The notes beneath the pieces were generated by a model. The model had not been told where the DNA came from, did no database searches, and worked only from the letters and a program-made list of their open reading frames with translations. A stretch of 64,000 nucleotides of DNA, taken from NCBI RefSeq assembly GCF_042678305.1, contig NZ_JBHUDT010000007.1, one strand, 5' to 3'. Below, piece after piece: positions 36,510-45,722 of the stretch. Positions within the stretch are counted from its first letter, which is position 1. Every line of letters starts with the position of its first letter. Both the position numbers and the translations under genes were made by a program. This stretch comes from Gelatiniphilus marinus. GTDB lineage: Bacteria > Bacteroidota > Bacteroidia > Flavobacteriales > Flavobacteriaceae.

Positions 36510-37349
36510 ATGGCCATTGAAAATATACCTGAAATATACATTAAAGATTCAAAACCGAATCCAGATGTTTTTGTGTACGATTTTAAAATGGCCACCGATG
36601 TAATAAAAAGCAAGGTAAATTTAAGCATGCACATGTTCAGCTTTTTGCAAGTTGGTAAAAAACAGGTGCATTTTGCAGATACCTCTGTGGCTGTAAACAA
36701 AAACCAATCTTTACTTCTTAAAAAAGGGAATTGGCTTTGGACTGAATTGTTAGATGCTGATGCTAATTATTTTTGTAAACTATTGTTTTTTTCGGAGGAT
36801 AAACTTCTGGAATTTTTAAACAAACACGAAGACAGCCACCAAGCAAACGAAGATGAAATTGCGTATTTTGTAATTGAAAACGACAGTTACATTAACGCTT
36901 ATATAAATTCGCTATCCACAATAAGCAAGGCGCCTGCAATCTTTAAAGATAATTTGCTTTTTGTTAAGTTTGAAGAAATCATGCTATATCTTATCAATAA
37001 ATATGGTTCTAAATTTAAACAATACCTCCAGTCTTTAATATCAAAAGAGATTTCGCCTTTTAAAACAGTGATAGAGAGCAACGTTTACTCAAATTTAAAG
37101 TTAGAGGAAATTGCTTTTCTTTGCCACATGAGCTTATCTACTTTTAAACGCCATTTTATAAATGAGTACAAAGTATCACCCGGAAAATGGATAAAAGATA
37201 AACGCCTAAAAAAAGCCAAAGAAACTCTAGAGCAAGGGCATTTAAAACCTTCAGATATTTATTTTGATTTTGGGTACAACAACCTTTCTAACTTTAGTAT
37301 TGCCTTTAAAAACAAATTTGGGATTAATCCCAGCGACATAGCTTCGTAA
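36510..37349 (+). CDS. AraC-family transcriptional regulator
   Basis: This 279-residue protein has an N-terminal sensing domain without an obvious cupin signature. Its C-terminal two-helix-turn-helix AraC domain is complete: LEEIAFLCHMSLSTFKRHF for the first helix-turn-helix, then WIKDKRLKKAKETL, then FGYNNLSNFSIAFKNKFGINPSDI. It stands alone upstream of the HbpS-like gene, which has its own strong promoter. Regulation of that neighbour is a reasonable guess, but no binding site is defined. Confidence 0.9.
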   Translation: MAIENIPEIYIKDSKPNPDVFVYDFKMATDVIKSKVNLSMHMFSFLQVGKKQVHFADTSVAVNKNQSLLLKKGNWLWTELLDADANYFCKLLFFSEDKLLEFLNKHEDSHQANEDEIAYFVIENDSYINAYINSLSTISKAPAIFKDNLLFVKFEEIMLYLINKYGSKFKQYLQSLISKEISPFKTVIESNVYSNLKLEEIAFLCHMSLSTFKRHFINEYKVSPGKWIKDKRLKKAKETLEQGHLKPSDIYFDFGYNNLSNFSIAFKNKFGINPSDIAS

Positions 37350-37352
37350 TGC

Positions 37353-37376
37353 TTTAAAAACAACTTCGTTTTTAAA
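37353..37376 (+). terminator. AT-rich hairpin after the AraC gene
   Basis: TTTAAAAAC and GTTTTTAAA form a nine-pair stem with a six-base loop four bases after the stop codon. There is no T run beyond the stem itself, so terminator function is uncertain. Confidence 0.4.
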
Positions 37377-37417
37377 TTCCGACCTTTTTTCATAAGTCAT
37401 TGAACTGTTTTGGTAAC

Positions 37418-37446
37418 TTGTTGCAATAACCTAGGCGGTATATTTG
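37418..37446 (+). promoter_or_regulatory. Bacteroidota-type promoter (TTG-N18-TATATTTG)
   Basis: TTG at 37418-37420 is followed by 18 bases and TATATTTG at 37439-37446, an almost ideal match to the phylum's -33/-7 consensus. It drives the HbpS-like gene, whose ATG is 33 bases downstream. Confidence 0.8.
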
Positions 37447-37479
37447 CACCATAAATAAAAATACTTAAAACAGACAATT

Positions 37480-37878
37480 ATGAACATTACATTACAACAA
37501 GCAGAAAAAGCAATTGAAGCTGCAAAACAAAAGGCGGTAGCTATCGATACCAAAATGAACATTGCAATTGTAGATGCAGGTGCAAACCTAGTAGCCTTTG
37601 GACGTATGGATGGCGCTTGGTTAGGCTCTTTAGACATCTCAATTAAAAAAGCAAAGACAGCCCGTTATTTTGATATGAATACAGGTATTGTTGGAGAATT
37701 ATCGCAACCAGGTGGTTCTTTATACAACATAGAGCACTCAAACAACGGATTAATAACCTTTCCAGGAGGTGTGCCAATTAAAAACGATGCGGGCGATATT
37801 ATTGGAGCCATTGGTGTAAGCGGGAGCTCGGTTGAAAACGACCACGCTGTAGCAGAAACAGGAGCATTAGCTATATAA
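37480..37878 (+). CDS. GlcG/HbpS-family heme-binding-like protein
   Basis: This 132-residue cytoplasmic protein (no signal peptide) matches the small GlcG/HbpS fold: ITLQQAEKAIEAAKQKA, NIAIVDAGANLVAFGRMDGAW, PGGVPIKNDAGDIIGAIGVSG and the closing DHAVAETGALAI. Relatives bind heme or cobalamin-like ligands or degrade redox stress products, but many are uncharacterised. It is a single-gene unit with a strong promoter and a strong terminator, which suggests high expression. The AraC regulator upstream may control it. Confidence 0.88.
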   Translation: MNITLQQAEKAIEAAKQKAVAIDTKMNIAIVDAGANLVAFGRMDGAWLGSLDISIKKAKTARYFDMNTGIVGELSQPGGSLYNIEHSNNGLITFPGGVPIKNDAGDIIGAIGVSGSSVENDHAVAETGALAI

Positions 37879-37901
37879 GTAAATACTTGGTTAATAGCAG
37901 A

Positions 37902-37941
37902 AAAGAGGATGTACTAATTGCTTAGTATTCCTCTTTTTTTT
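37902..37941 (+). terminator. Rho-independent terminator after the HbpS-like gene
   Basis: AAGAGGA pairs with TCCTCTT and TACTAA with TTAGTA around a TTGC loop, with a small internal bulge. Eight T residues follow. It ends the HbpS-like transcript 23 bases after the stop codon. Confidence 0.88.
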
Positions 37942-37971
37942 GTTTAATAATTATAACAATCAACATTACAA

Positions 37972-38631
37972 ATGAAAAATAAAGATTTAAAAAATTACAT
38001 AGCAGAATTTATAGGTACGTTTGCCCTTGTGTTTTGTGGAACTGGGGCTGTTATAGTTGATCAACAAACTAACGGAAGCCTTGGCTTGTTAGGGGTTTCT
38101 CTTTCTTTTGGAATAATTATAACCGCTATGGTATATGTTTTTGGCAACATTTCAGGAGCACATATTAATCCTGCTATTACCATTGGTTTGGCATTCGGTA
38201 ATCTTATTTCAAAAAAAACGCTATTATTTTATGTTGCATTTCAGGTTTTAGGTGCAATAACAGCAAGTATCTTACTTAAACTTATTTTTAATGAAAGTTT
38301 GTTTCTGGGTGCTACAATTCCTTCAGGAACTATAATTCAATCATTTATTATCGAATTTGTATTAACTTTCTTTTTAATGCTTACTATTTTAGGGATAACA
38401 ACTCAAAAAGATAAAGAAGTATCATCGTTATCTGGTCTTGTTATAGGAGCTGTTGTGGTTGGTTTTATTTTATTCTCCGGACCTATTTCGGGTGGTTCTT
38501 TTAATCCTGCAAGAAGTATTGCTCCTGCTTTAGTTTCTGGAAATTTAACGATGCTATGGATTTTTTTAACTGCACCAACAATAGGGGCTATTGCTGCAAT
38601 GTTAGTTTGGAAAGTACTCAAACAAAAATAA
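37972..38631 (+). CDS. Aquaporin / MIP-family channel
   Basis: This 219-residue membrane protein has six hydrophobic segments and both NPA boxes: SGAHINPAITIGLAFG near residue 65 and GGSFNPARSIAPALV near residue 180. The Arg after the second NPA belongs to the selectivity filter. The small-residue context resembles water channels (AqpZ type) more than glycerol facilitators, which usually have Asp after the second NPA-Arg region. It may help with osmotic adjustment, in keeping with NhaA and MscS nearby. Confidence 0.9.
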   Translation: MKNKDLKNYIAEFIGTFALVFCGTGAVIVDQQTNGSLGLLGVSLSFGIIITAMVYVFGNISGAHINPAITIGLAFGNLISKKTLLFYVAFQVLGAITASILLKLIFNESLFLGATIPSGTIIQSFIIEFVLTFFLMLTILGITTQKDKEVSSLSGLVIGAVVVGFILFSGPISGGSFNPARSIAPALVSGNLTMLWIFLTAPTIGAIAAMLVWKVLKQK

Positions 38632-38697
38632 AAGTAGAGCATTTAATTTATACTACAAGATGTTTTAAAACATAACAAAATTAAAAATAAATAAGTT

Positions 38698-39207
38698 ATG
38701 AGCAGAGGATTTGTTAAAGAAGACGATCAAGAAGAAACTCCGTTGGTGCCGCCCAGAGCCGACTTGCCAGAGGGTGTTATAAATTATGTTACACAAGTTG
38801 GTTTTGATGAACTTTTAACCGAAAAGCACAATCTTGTAAAAGAAATTGAGCAGTTGAAAATTGCAGATGATAAAGATAGGCGCATAGCATCAAATTACTT
38901 AAACGCTAAATTACAACTACTAAGCCAAAGGATTTCTATAGCCAAAATAATTGATTTGACTTTACAGCCAGAGGATGAGATACGTTTTGGCGCAACCGTA
39001 ACACTTAAAATAGGTGCAGAAAAAAAAGCTGAAAAATATCAGATTGTGGGCGTTGACGAGGCCGATATTTCCAAAGGAAAAATAGCATTTGTTTCTCCAA
39101 TAGCCAAAATGTTAACACATAAAAAGGTTGGAGACCAAGTTGTTTTAAAACTAGCAAAGGCAGAAAGGGTTTTTAAGGTTTTAAACATTGCCTATGTGGT
39201 TAAGTAG
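38698..39207 (+). CDS. GreA/GreB-fold transcription factor
   Basis: This 169-residue protein starts with a short acidic tail, then an antiparallel coiled coil (about residues 35-85) and a C-terminal FKBP-like domain (RFGATVTLKIGAEKKAEKYQIVGVDEAD...ISPIAKMLTHKKVGDQV type). This is the Gre arrangement. The coiled-coil tip reads ADDKDRRIASN instead of the usual GDLSENAEY, so the acidic pair that stimulates RNA cleavage may be shifted or absent. It could rescue stalled RNA polymerase or act as an anti-Gre factor. A second, shorter Gre-fold protein lies at 49985-50404. Confidence 0.85.
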   Translation: MSRGFVKEDDQEETPLVPPRADLPEGVINYVTQVGFDELLTEKHNLVKEIEQLKIADDKDRRIASNYLNAKLQLLSQRISIAKIIDLTLQPEDEIRFGATVTLKIGAEKKAEKYQIVGVDEADISKGKIAFVSPIAKMLTHKKVGDQVVLKLAKAERVFKVLNIAYVVK

Positions 39208-39335
39208 CTGTTGCAATGGCTCATAGAAAAGCTATAATCATAACTTGTTTTTTCTGCTTTAAATCTTAAATACAAAAATAATACAGCTACCTCTGCTGTT
39301 ACATTAAAAGAGGTAAGCCAAACTTGGTGTTTGGG

Positions 39336-39358
39336 TTAATTTCAAAACGTGAAATTAA
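39336..39358. promoter_or_regulatory. Nine-base perfect inverted repeat upstream of the FUSC gene
   Basis: TTAATTTCA and TGAAATTAA are separated by five bases, 75 bases before the FUSC start codon. No T run follows, so an operator is more likely than a terminator. No binding protein can be named. Confidence 0.35.
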
Positions 39359-39433
39359 AGTCTTATTATTCACAATCGTAACCTTTTTTCTTTACTATAC
39401 TATTGGTTTTTTTTACAAACCTTATATTAGCGT

Positions 39434-41656
39434 ATGAAACAATTTACTTGGGGTATTATAATATTTTTTATAACCAAGAATTTTCAGGAGCTAATGCAGT
39501 TCATGAAAAGTAATAGTTTTTCAAAGGGTTTGCTGGTTTGTGTTGCAGTTAGCGTACCTATTATATTTGGTGTCTTGTTAGGCCATCTTGAAATTGGGTT
39601 AGCACTGTGTTACGGTGCCTTTTGGAGCTCTCCCAGCGATGTTAGTGGTAGTTTTTTACACAAAAAAACAGGAATTCTTATTTCTGCTGCACTGGTTGCT
39701 ACTGTTGGTTTTATAGGGGGTTATCTTTATTACGAAACGTGGCTTCCTCTACCTATTCTTGGTGTTTTAGGTTTTGGTATTTCTTTTATTTCAGTTTATG
39801 GCTTTAGGGCTTCGTTAATTAGTTTTTCTGGCCTTACTGCTTTGGTTCTTAGTTTTGCTCACGATTCTGAAGTGTTAGAAATATATCAATATGCACTTCT
39901 TGTAGGTCTTGGTGGCATTTGGTATTTATTCTTGGCTAAAATTTGGAACCGTATAAACCCTAAGGCAGAAGCCGAAGAGATTTTGTCTAAAACTTTTATG
40001 TACACCTCAGAATTTCTCGAAACCCGTGGTAAATTGTTTGGTAATCGTAAAGATCGCAAAAAGCTACAATCCCATCTCTACTATCTGCAAAGCGAATTAA
40101 TAAAACAACATGAAACGCTAAGGGAAATTTTGATTCTGTCTCGAAAAAGTTCGGGGCGGTCACATTATCATGGTAAAAGACTATTGGTTTTTGTGCAGTT
40201 GGTTGAGATGCTAGAGACGGCTATAGCCAACCCAGTTGATTATGATAAGATGGATATATTGTTTAATAAACACCCTAAATTCGCAAAAAGTTTCCAAGAG
40301 CTAATCTTTGGAATGGCCAAACAACTAAAAATTATTGCCCAATCTGGGAACAATACCAGTAAGATTCCAAAAAACGAAATACAGACTAAAGATCTGGAAA
40401 AGTTAAAAAAAGATATTTTTGCCTTAATCGACGTGCAAAACAACAATAATACCGAAGATTTTCTTGTACTTAGTAACCTCTTTTCGTATCAGGCAAAACA
40501 GTTTAAAAAACTCAATAGAATAAAATGGCTGTTAGGAAATCCAGATATTGGTCCAGAAGAATTTATTGCTAACGAAGTTGCCAAAAAATTCTTAGTAAGA
40601 CAAGATTACGATCCTAAGTTGTTGCTGTACAATTTAAGTTTTCGTTCTAGTATTTTTAGGCATTCGTTAAGACTAGCTGTAACCCTAATGGCTAGTTATG
40701 CCCTGGGAAATTTATTTCCCTTCCAGAATCCACATTGGATTTTATTAACCATAATTGTTATAATGCGACCTAGTTATGGGTTAACAAAAGCGCGCTCTAA
40801 AGACAGGGTTTTAGGTACGCTTATTGGCGCTGCGGTTGCCGTGGCTATGGTTTATTTAATACAGAACCCTTATGCTTATGGGGTTTTAGGAGCCGTTTCG
40901 TTAATTATTGCTTTTGCCATGGTGCAAAAAAACTATAAAGCATCAACAACCTTTATTACGCTAACGGTTATCTTTGTATATGCCATAACACATTCTGATG
41001 TACTATCCGTTATTCAATATCGAATTTTAGACACTTTGGTTGGTGCGGTGCTCGCATATATGGCTATGTTATGGCTTTGGCCAGCTTGGGGTTTTTTTGA
41101 AATTAAAGAGAATATTAAAAAAAGCGTTAAGGCTAACCAAGAATTTTTGTCTCACATATCAAACTATTATCAGCAAAAAGATAAGCTTTCCATAGGCTAT
41201 AAGGTTTCACGTAAAAATGCTTTTTTAGAGACTTCAAACCTAAGTGCAGCCTTTCAGAAAATAACCCAAGAGCCCAAATCGAAATTAAAAAATCAGGAAA
41301 AGATTTACGAATTGGTTGAGCTTAATCATACATTTTTGTCATCGCTGGCATCCTTGAGTACCTATATTCAGCTATACCAAACCATAGAAACACCTGATGA
41401 GTTTAAAGCTGCAATTTCTAAAATAAATAAAATCCTTTTAGAAATAATTCAAGTATTAAAAGGAAAAACTTCTGATGCCATACCTTTAATTTCTGATGAT
41501 GAAGCCTTTTTTGAAAGCCAGTTAACAGCACTCAGGTCTCAAAAAAGTCGAGAAGAAAATTTACAACATAGCCATTTAGTATGGGAGCAACTGCAGTGGC
41601 TGTTTTCAATAAGCCATAAAATGCTAAAACTAACAAAATCGGTTAAACTAGATTGA
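39434..41656 (+). CDS. FUSC-family membrane protein (YccS/YhfK type)
   Basis: This 740-residue protein has two clusters of membrane helices (about residues 28-175 and 410-560) separated and followed by cytoplasmic helical domains. That arrangement is the YccS/FUSC layout related to aromatic-acid exporters. SFRSSIFRHSLRLAVTLMASYALG and NPHWILLTIIVIMRPSYGLTKARSKDRVLGTLIGA are the FUSC signature in the second cluster. Function is not settled; an efflux role is assumed by analogy. A later Met (near residue 21 or 24) could also be the start. It precedes dps by 75 bases. Confidence 0.88.
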   Translation: MKQFTWGIIIFFITKNFQELMQFMKSNSFSKGLLVCVAVSVPIIFGVLLGHLEIGLALCYGAFWSSPSDVSGSFLHKKTGILISAALVATVGFIGGYLYYETWLPLPILGVLGFGISFISVYGFRASLISFSGLTALVLSFAHDSEVLEIYQYALLVGLGGIWYLFLAKIWNRINPKAEAEEILSKTFMYTSEFLETRGKLFGNRKDRKKLQSHLYYLQSELIKQHETLREILILSRKSSGRSHYHGKRLLVFVQLVEMLETAIANPVDYDKMDILFNKHPKFAKSFQELIFGMAKQLKIIAQSGNNTSKIPKNEIQTKDLEKLKKDIFALIDVQNNNNTEDFLVLSNLFSYQAKQFKKLNRIKWLLGNPDIGPEEFIANEVAKKFLVRQDYDPKLLLYNLSFRSSIFRHSLRLAVTLMASYALGNLFPFQNPHWILLTIIVIMRPSYGLTKARSKDRVLGTLIGAAVAVAMVYLIQNPYAYGVLGAVSLIIAFAMVQKNYKASTTFITLTVIFVYAITHSDVLSVIQYRILDTLVGAVLAYMAMLWLWPAWGFFEIKENIKKSVKANQEFLSHISNYYQQKDKLSIGYKVSRKNAFLETSNLSAAFQKITQEPKSKLKNQEKIYELVELNHTFLSSLASLSTYIQLYQTIETPDEFKAAISKINKILLEIIQVLKGKTSDAIPLISDDEAFFESQLTALRSQKSREENLQHSHLVWEQLQWLFSISHKMLKLTKSVKLD

Positions 41657-41688
41657 TATAAATCATTTTTAATACCAAAAAATAAGCT

Positions 41689-41696
41689 TATATTTG
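41689..41696 (+). promoter_or_regulatory. dps -7 promoter box (TATATTTG)
   Basis: A perfect TAnnTTTG box 35 bases before the dps start codon. The -33 position reads TTT rather than TTG at 18 bases spacing. Confidence 0.6.
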
Positions 41697-41731
41697 GTTG
41701 ATATAAAAAATCAGAAAATAACTATAAAAAA

Positions 41732-42199
41732 ATGAAGAATTTAGTAGGAATAGACCGAAACAAAGCCGAGAAATTAGTTGTAGAACTAAATGTTTTATTG
41801 GCCGATTACGAAATATTTTATCAAAATTTAAGAGGGTTTCATTGGAACATTAAAGGAAAGCAATTCTTTGAACTGCACGAAAAATTTGAAGAATTTTACA
41901 ACGATGCCTTTGTGAAAATAGATGAAATCGCAGAACGTATTTTAACACTAGAAGGCGAGCCGCTGCACACTTACACAGATTACCTTAAAACCACCGAAAT
42001 AGAAGAAGCAAAAAGTATTACAGACGGTAACAAATGTGTAGAGGTTATAGTAAATAATTTTTCAACACTTATTACAAAAGAGCGCCTTATTTTATCTATA
42101 GCAGCAGATGCAGACGATGAAGGAACGGTAAGCTTAATGAGCGATTATATTTCTGAAACAGAGAAAACCCTTTGGATGCTAAACTCTTATTTAAAATAA
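41732..42199 (+). CDS. dps: Dps-family ferroxidase / DNA protection protein
   Basis: This 155-residue four-helix protein has the intersubunit ferroxidase residues of Dps: His37 in GFHWNIKG, His49, Asp64 and Glu68 in the VKIDEIAERILTLEG segment. It would form a dodecamer that oxidises iron with hydrogen peroxide and stores it, limiting Fenton chemistry. It has its own -7 box and a hairpin downstream, so it is probably monocistronic. There is no Lys-rich N-terminal tail, so direct DNA binding is less certain. Confidence 0.93.
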   Translation: MKNLVGIDRNKAEKLVVELNVLLADYEIFYQNLRGFHWNIKGKQFFELHEKFEEFYNDAFVKIDEIAERILTLEGEPLHTYTDYLKTTEIEEAKSITDGNKCVEVIVNNFSTLITKERLILSIAADADDEGTVSLMSDYISETEKTLWMLNSYLK

Positions 42200-42217
42200 T
42201 TATAAAGACCCCAAAAA

Positions 42218-42251
42218 TAAATCCATAATGCTACTTTGTATTATGGATTTA
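42218..42251 (+). terminator. Hairpin after dps, probable terminator
   Basis: TAAATCCATAAT and ATTATGGATTTA form a perfect 12-pair stem with a ten-base loop, 18 bases after the stop codon. The T content after the stem is low, so efficiency is uncertain. Confidence 0.55.
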
Positions 42252-42339
42252 ACTTAAAGCTAAAACTTATTGCCAATAATTAATAACAATCGTTTCTTAG
42301 GTTAAATCTTAAAATGAAGTAAATAAGCAAAGACCAATT

Positions 42340-42951
42340 ATGCATGAACTTGCTGCAGCTTTTATTTTTTTATTTGCTGTTATTGATCCAATAGGCTCGG
42401 TACCTGTTTTTATTGCTGCAACAAAAGAGTTTAACGAAAAAGAAAAAAGACACATTGCTTTTAAAGCTGTTCTAGTGTCTGCCTTAATACTTCTATTTTT
42501 TATTGTTGTAGGAGAATTGATTCTTGATGCAATTAACGTTTCTTTATCTTCTTTTCAAATTGCTGGAGGAATAGTACTTTTTCTTTTTGCTTTAACCATG
42601 ATATTTGGAGACAGCAAACCAGAGGCAGAAATAAAAACCATTAAAAACACAACCGAAATCGCTGTTTTCCCTATGGCTATGCCCTCAATAGCTAGCCCTG
42701 GTGCGATGCTGGCAGTGGTGTTGCTAACTGAAAATTCAGAATACAGTATATGGCAACAGTTTCAATCTAGTTTAATCTTAATGGGGGTTTTAATTATGGT
42801 TTTAATTTTATTGTTATTAGCTACTAAAGTGCATAAAATAATAGGTAATGCCGGAGCCAGTGTTATTAGTAGGGTAATGGGCTTGATTATGTCTGCAGTT
42901 GCCGTTGCAAATATTATAGATGGAATTAAAATATCTTTTAATTTGGGGTAA
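42340..42951 (+). CDS. MarC-family membrane protein
   Basis: This 203-residue protein has six hydrophobic segments and the MarC/YchE landmarks FAVIDPIGSVPVFIAAT at the N-terminus and FPMAMPSIASPGAMLAVVLL near residues 108-127. Despite the name (multiple antibiotic resistance), the function of MarC proteins is not established. It is not closely spaced with its neighbours, and a hairpin separates it from dps. Confidence 0.9.
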   Translation: MHELAAAFIFLFAVIDPIGSVPVFIAATKEFNEKEKRHIAFKAVLVSALILLFFIVVGELILDAINVSLSSFQIAGGIVLFLFALTMIFGDSKPEAEIKTIKNTTEIAVFPMAMPSIASPGAMLAVVLLTENSEYSIWQQFQSSLILMGVLIMVLILLLLATKVHKIIGNAGASVISRVMGLIMSAVAVANIIDGIKISFNLG

Positions 42952-42996
42952 GCTTGTTGTATGCTTTAATCTAGCGTTATTTTATTAAACAATTTT

Positions 42997-43004
42997 TAGG
43001 TTTG
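42997..43004 (+). promoter_or_regulatory. Possible -7 box (TAGGTTTG) upstream of cardiolipin synthase
   Basis: A TAnnTTTG match 98 bases before the start codon. No TTG sits at the -33 distance, so support is weak. Confidence 0.35.
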
Positions 43005-43102
43005 TTAAAATGCCTTTTAATTAAAATTTTTAGATGTAAATATTTTGGACAAAGATAGCCTTAAATAAATACCTTTTACAAAACGCAACAATGTAACGTA
43101 TA

Positions 43103-44569
43103 ATGCTCACCGATTCAACAACCATTTTTATGCTAGAAATAGTGTATTTACTAATTTTAATTTTAGTAATTGCTCAGGTTTTATTTGATACAAGAAGCAG
43201 CGTTAAGGCATTAGCTTATGTCTTGTTTATTGTTTTTGTTCCTTTTATTGGAATTCTTTTTTATTTTTCATTTGGTATTAATTACAGGAAAAGAAAATTA
43301 TATACCAAAAAAATAACAGAGAACGAATCGCTTAGAAAAGATATTAGAGACAAAATGAACGCTTACTCCATATCTATTAGCAATTCAGGATTAATTTCGC
43401 ATAACCATAAAAATTTAACAGAATATGTTCGTCGTTCGGCTAGTAGTCCATTAACAGTAAATAATAATGTTAAATTGCTTATAAACGGCGACACTAAATT
43501 TCCTGAAGTTCTTGAGGCGATAAATAATGCCAAATCTCATATCCATTTTGAATACTATATTTACGAAAACGATATAACAGGCAAAACCATAGCAGATTTG
43601 TTGGCAAAAAAAGCCAAACAAGGTGTCGAGGTGCGTTTTATGTACGACGATTTTGGAAGCCATGGCTTAAAAAAGCCTTTCCTAAAAAAATTAAAAGATG
43701 CCGGTGTGCAAACAGTACCCTTTTATAAAATTAGATGGTATGCCCTGGCAAACCGATTAAATTACCGAAACCACAGAAAAATAATTGTTATTGATGGTAA
43801 AGTAGGATTTGTTGGTGGTATAAATATTAGCGACAAGTATAGAAACGATTTACAAGCTAAAAACCCTCTGTTTTGGCGCGACACCCATTTAATGATAAAA
43901 GGACAAGCAGTAGCTTATTTACAATACTTATTTATGTGCGATTGGAATTTTTGCAGTAACTACAAATTTACCTACAGTAAAAAGTACTTTTTTGAAAGCC
44001 TACAAAACCAAAAAATGGATAACGATGTGGTGCAAATTGTAGCCTCTGGACCAGACAGTAAACAACCAGCTGTATTCTACTCAATACTTAAGGCCATAAG
44101 TTCTGCCCAAAAAAACATATATATTACCAGTCCGTATTTTATACCCGGAGAGAGCTTAATGGATGCCCTAATTATTGCCATACAAAGCGGATTAGATGTT
44201 AAAATATTAGTCCCTGGCAAATCCGACTCAAAACTAGTAAGTACAGCAGCTAACGCTTATTACACAGAGTTGCTCGAATATGGTGCAAAAATATATAAAT
44301 ACAACAAAGGTTTTATTCATGCCAAAACCATGGTTATCGACAATAATTTGTCTATTATAGGTTCTGCAAATATGGATTACCGAAGTTTTGAACTTAACTT
44401 TGAGGTAAATGCAATAGTCTATGGAGAAAAAATAGCAAAACAACTAACAGAGGTTTTTATCAACGATCTAAAAGCTTCAACACAAATACAGCTAGAAACT
44501 TGGCTTAACAGGCCCAAATACATTCGTTTATGGGAAAAGGGCGTTAAACTATTATCACCATTCTTATAG
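43103..44569 (+). CDS. cls: Cardiolipin synthase (phospholipase D family)
   Basis: This 488-residue protein has two N-terminal membrane segments (about residues 8-30 and 38-60, the PLDc_N region) and two complete HKD motifs, HRKIIVIDGKVGFVGG near residue 225 and HAKTMVIDNNLSIIGSANMD near 405. It would join two phosphatidylglycerol molecules into cardiolipin in the inner membrane. The genes after it (MscS channel, histidine kinase, response regulator) are closely packed, which suggests a shared envelope-stress transcript. Confidence 0.93.
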   Translation: MLTDSTTIFMLEIVYLLILILVIAQVLFDTRSSVKALAYVLFIVFVPFIGILFYFSFGINYRKRKLYTKKITENESLRKDIRDKMNAYSISISNSGLISHNHKNLTEYVRRSASSPLTVNNNVKLLINGDTKFPEVLEAINNAKSHIHFEYYIYENDITGKTIADLLAKKAKQGVEVRFMYDDFGSHGLKKPFLKKLKDAGVQTVPFYKIRWYALANRLNYRNHRKIIVIDGKVGFVGGINISDKYRNDLQAKNPLFWRDTHLMIKGQAVAYLQYLFMCDWNFCSNYKFTYSKKYFFESLQNQKMDNDVVQIVASGPDSKQPAVFYSILKAISSAQKNIYITSPYFIPGESLMDALIIAIQSGLDVKILVPGKSDSKLVSTAANAYYTELLEYGAKIYKYNKGFIHAKTMVIDNNLSIIGSANMDYRSFELNFEVNAIVYGEKIAKQLTEVFINDLKASTQIQLETWLNRPKYIRLWEKGVKLLSPFL

Positions 44570-44627
44570 TGCTTAAAACACGAGAGTAGCAAATATTGAA
44601 GAAACATAAAACTTAAAAACCAATACC

Positions 44628-45722
44628 ATGGATTTTCTACAACAATACAAGCAAGAAATAATATTTAGCATAGTAATACTAGTAGCCATTTTACTTTTAC
44701 GCCTATTAACAAACAAACTACATAAATGGCTTGTTAAAGAAAAACAAAGAAAATTCCCCGGAGACCCGCAAAAGCCTCTAAATGTATTAAAGCGCATCTT
44801 AAATACCTTATGGGTTGTTTTAGGCTTAATGGCAATTGCATACCTTATTGTAGATGAAAATAGCCAAAACACCCTTGCCGACGATTTTAAAACCGTACTG
44901 CACATAGGCGTGGTCTTGTCTTTAACCGTAATTGCCGCCACAACGGCCAATATGTGGTTTAAGTACGATATTAAGAAAAAGATTGAAAACAAACACGATC
45001 CTACCAGTTTCCAATTTTTAAGATATGTTGTACTTGTAAGCATTTATTTTGGGGGTTTAATGCTTTGCCTTTTGGCCTTTCCGTCTCTTAAAGGTGTGGC
45101 GCAAACCGCATTGGGAGGCGCCGGTGTTATTGCGCTTATAGTAGGTGTTGCTTCGCAAGAAGCATTGTCCAACCTTGTAGGAGGATTATTTATAATAGCC
45201 TTTAAACCTTTTAGAATAGGAGACCTGGTAAAAGTAACAGACACCATGATTGGCAGAGTAACAGATATAACCTTACGCCATACGGTAATAAGAAATTTTG
45301 AAAATAAAATGATAGTTATACCCAATGCCGTTATCAATAAAGAAAAATTGGTTAATTACGATTTGGATGAGCTAAAGTGCTGCGAGCTTATTGAAATAGG
45401 AATATCGTACGATAGCGATATAGATATGGCAAAAAAAATAATGCAAAACGAATGTGAAAGCCATCCTTTAATTCTAGACAATCGTACAGAACAAGACAAG
45501 CAAGAAGGCAAACCCATAGTAAAAACAGCGTTAACCGAATTAAACGATTCCTCAATGACCATTAGGGCCTGGGCCTGGGCAAGCAGTTATGCCGATAGTT
45601 TTCAGCTAAAAACAGATGTGTTGGAAAGTATAAAAAAACGTTTTGATAACGAAGGTGTAGAAATACCGTTTCCTTACAGAACCATTGTCATGAAAAATAA
45701 TAAAGAAGCAACAAAACAATGA
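44628..45722 (+). CDS. MscS-family mechanosensitive ion channel
   Basis: This 364-residue protein has four membrane segments, the last being the glycine/alanine-rich pore helix LGGAGVIALIVGVASQEALSN. That helix runs into the MscS beta domain (LFIIAFKPFRIGDLVKV, then RVTDITLRHTVIRNFENKMIVIPNAV). It would open under hypo-osmotic shock. The gene overlaps the histidine kinase by four bases (ATGA), so channel and kinase are translationally coupled. That raises the possibility that the kinase senses a condition linked to membrane tension. Confidence 0.93.
   Translation: MDFLQQYKQEIIFSIVILVAILLLRLLTNKLHKWLVKEKQRKFPGDPQKPLNVLKRILNTLWVVLGLMAIAYLIVDENSQNTLADDFKTVLHIGVVLSLTVIAATTANMWFKYDIKKKIENKHDPTSFQFLRYVVLVSIYFGGLMLCLLAFPSLKGVAQTALGGAGVIALIVGVASQEALSNLVGGLFIIAFKPFRIGDLVKVTDTMIGRVTDITLRHTVIRNFENKMIVIPNAVINKEKLVNYDLDELKCCELIEIGISYDSDIDMAKKIMQNECESHPLILDNRTEQDKQEGKPIVKTALTELNDSSMTIRAWAWASSYADSFQLKTDVLESIKKRFDNEGVEIPFPYRTIVMKNNKEATKQ

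Noticed and set aside
37411..37425. TGGTAACTTGTTGCA as a second sigma-54 promoter
   Set aside because: The GG to GC spacing is nine bases instead of ten, and a canonical TTG/TATATTTG promoter overlaps it.
42944..42960. GGGGTAAGCTTGTTGT as a sigma-54 promoter before cardiolipin synthase
   Set aside because: The -24 element lacks TGGCAC apart from GG, and the site overlaps the end of the MarC coding region.
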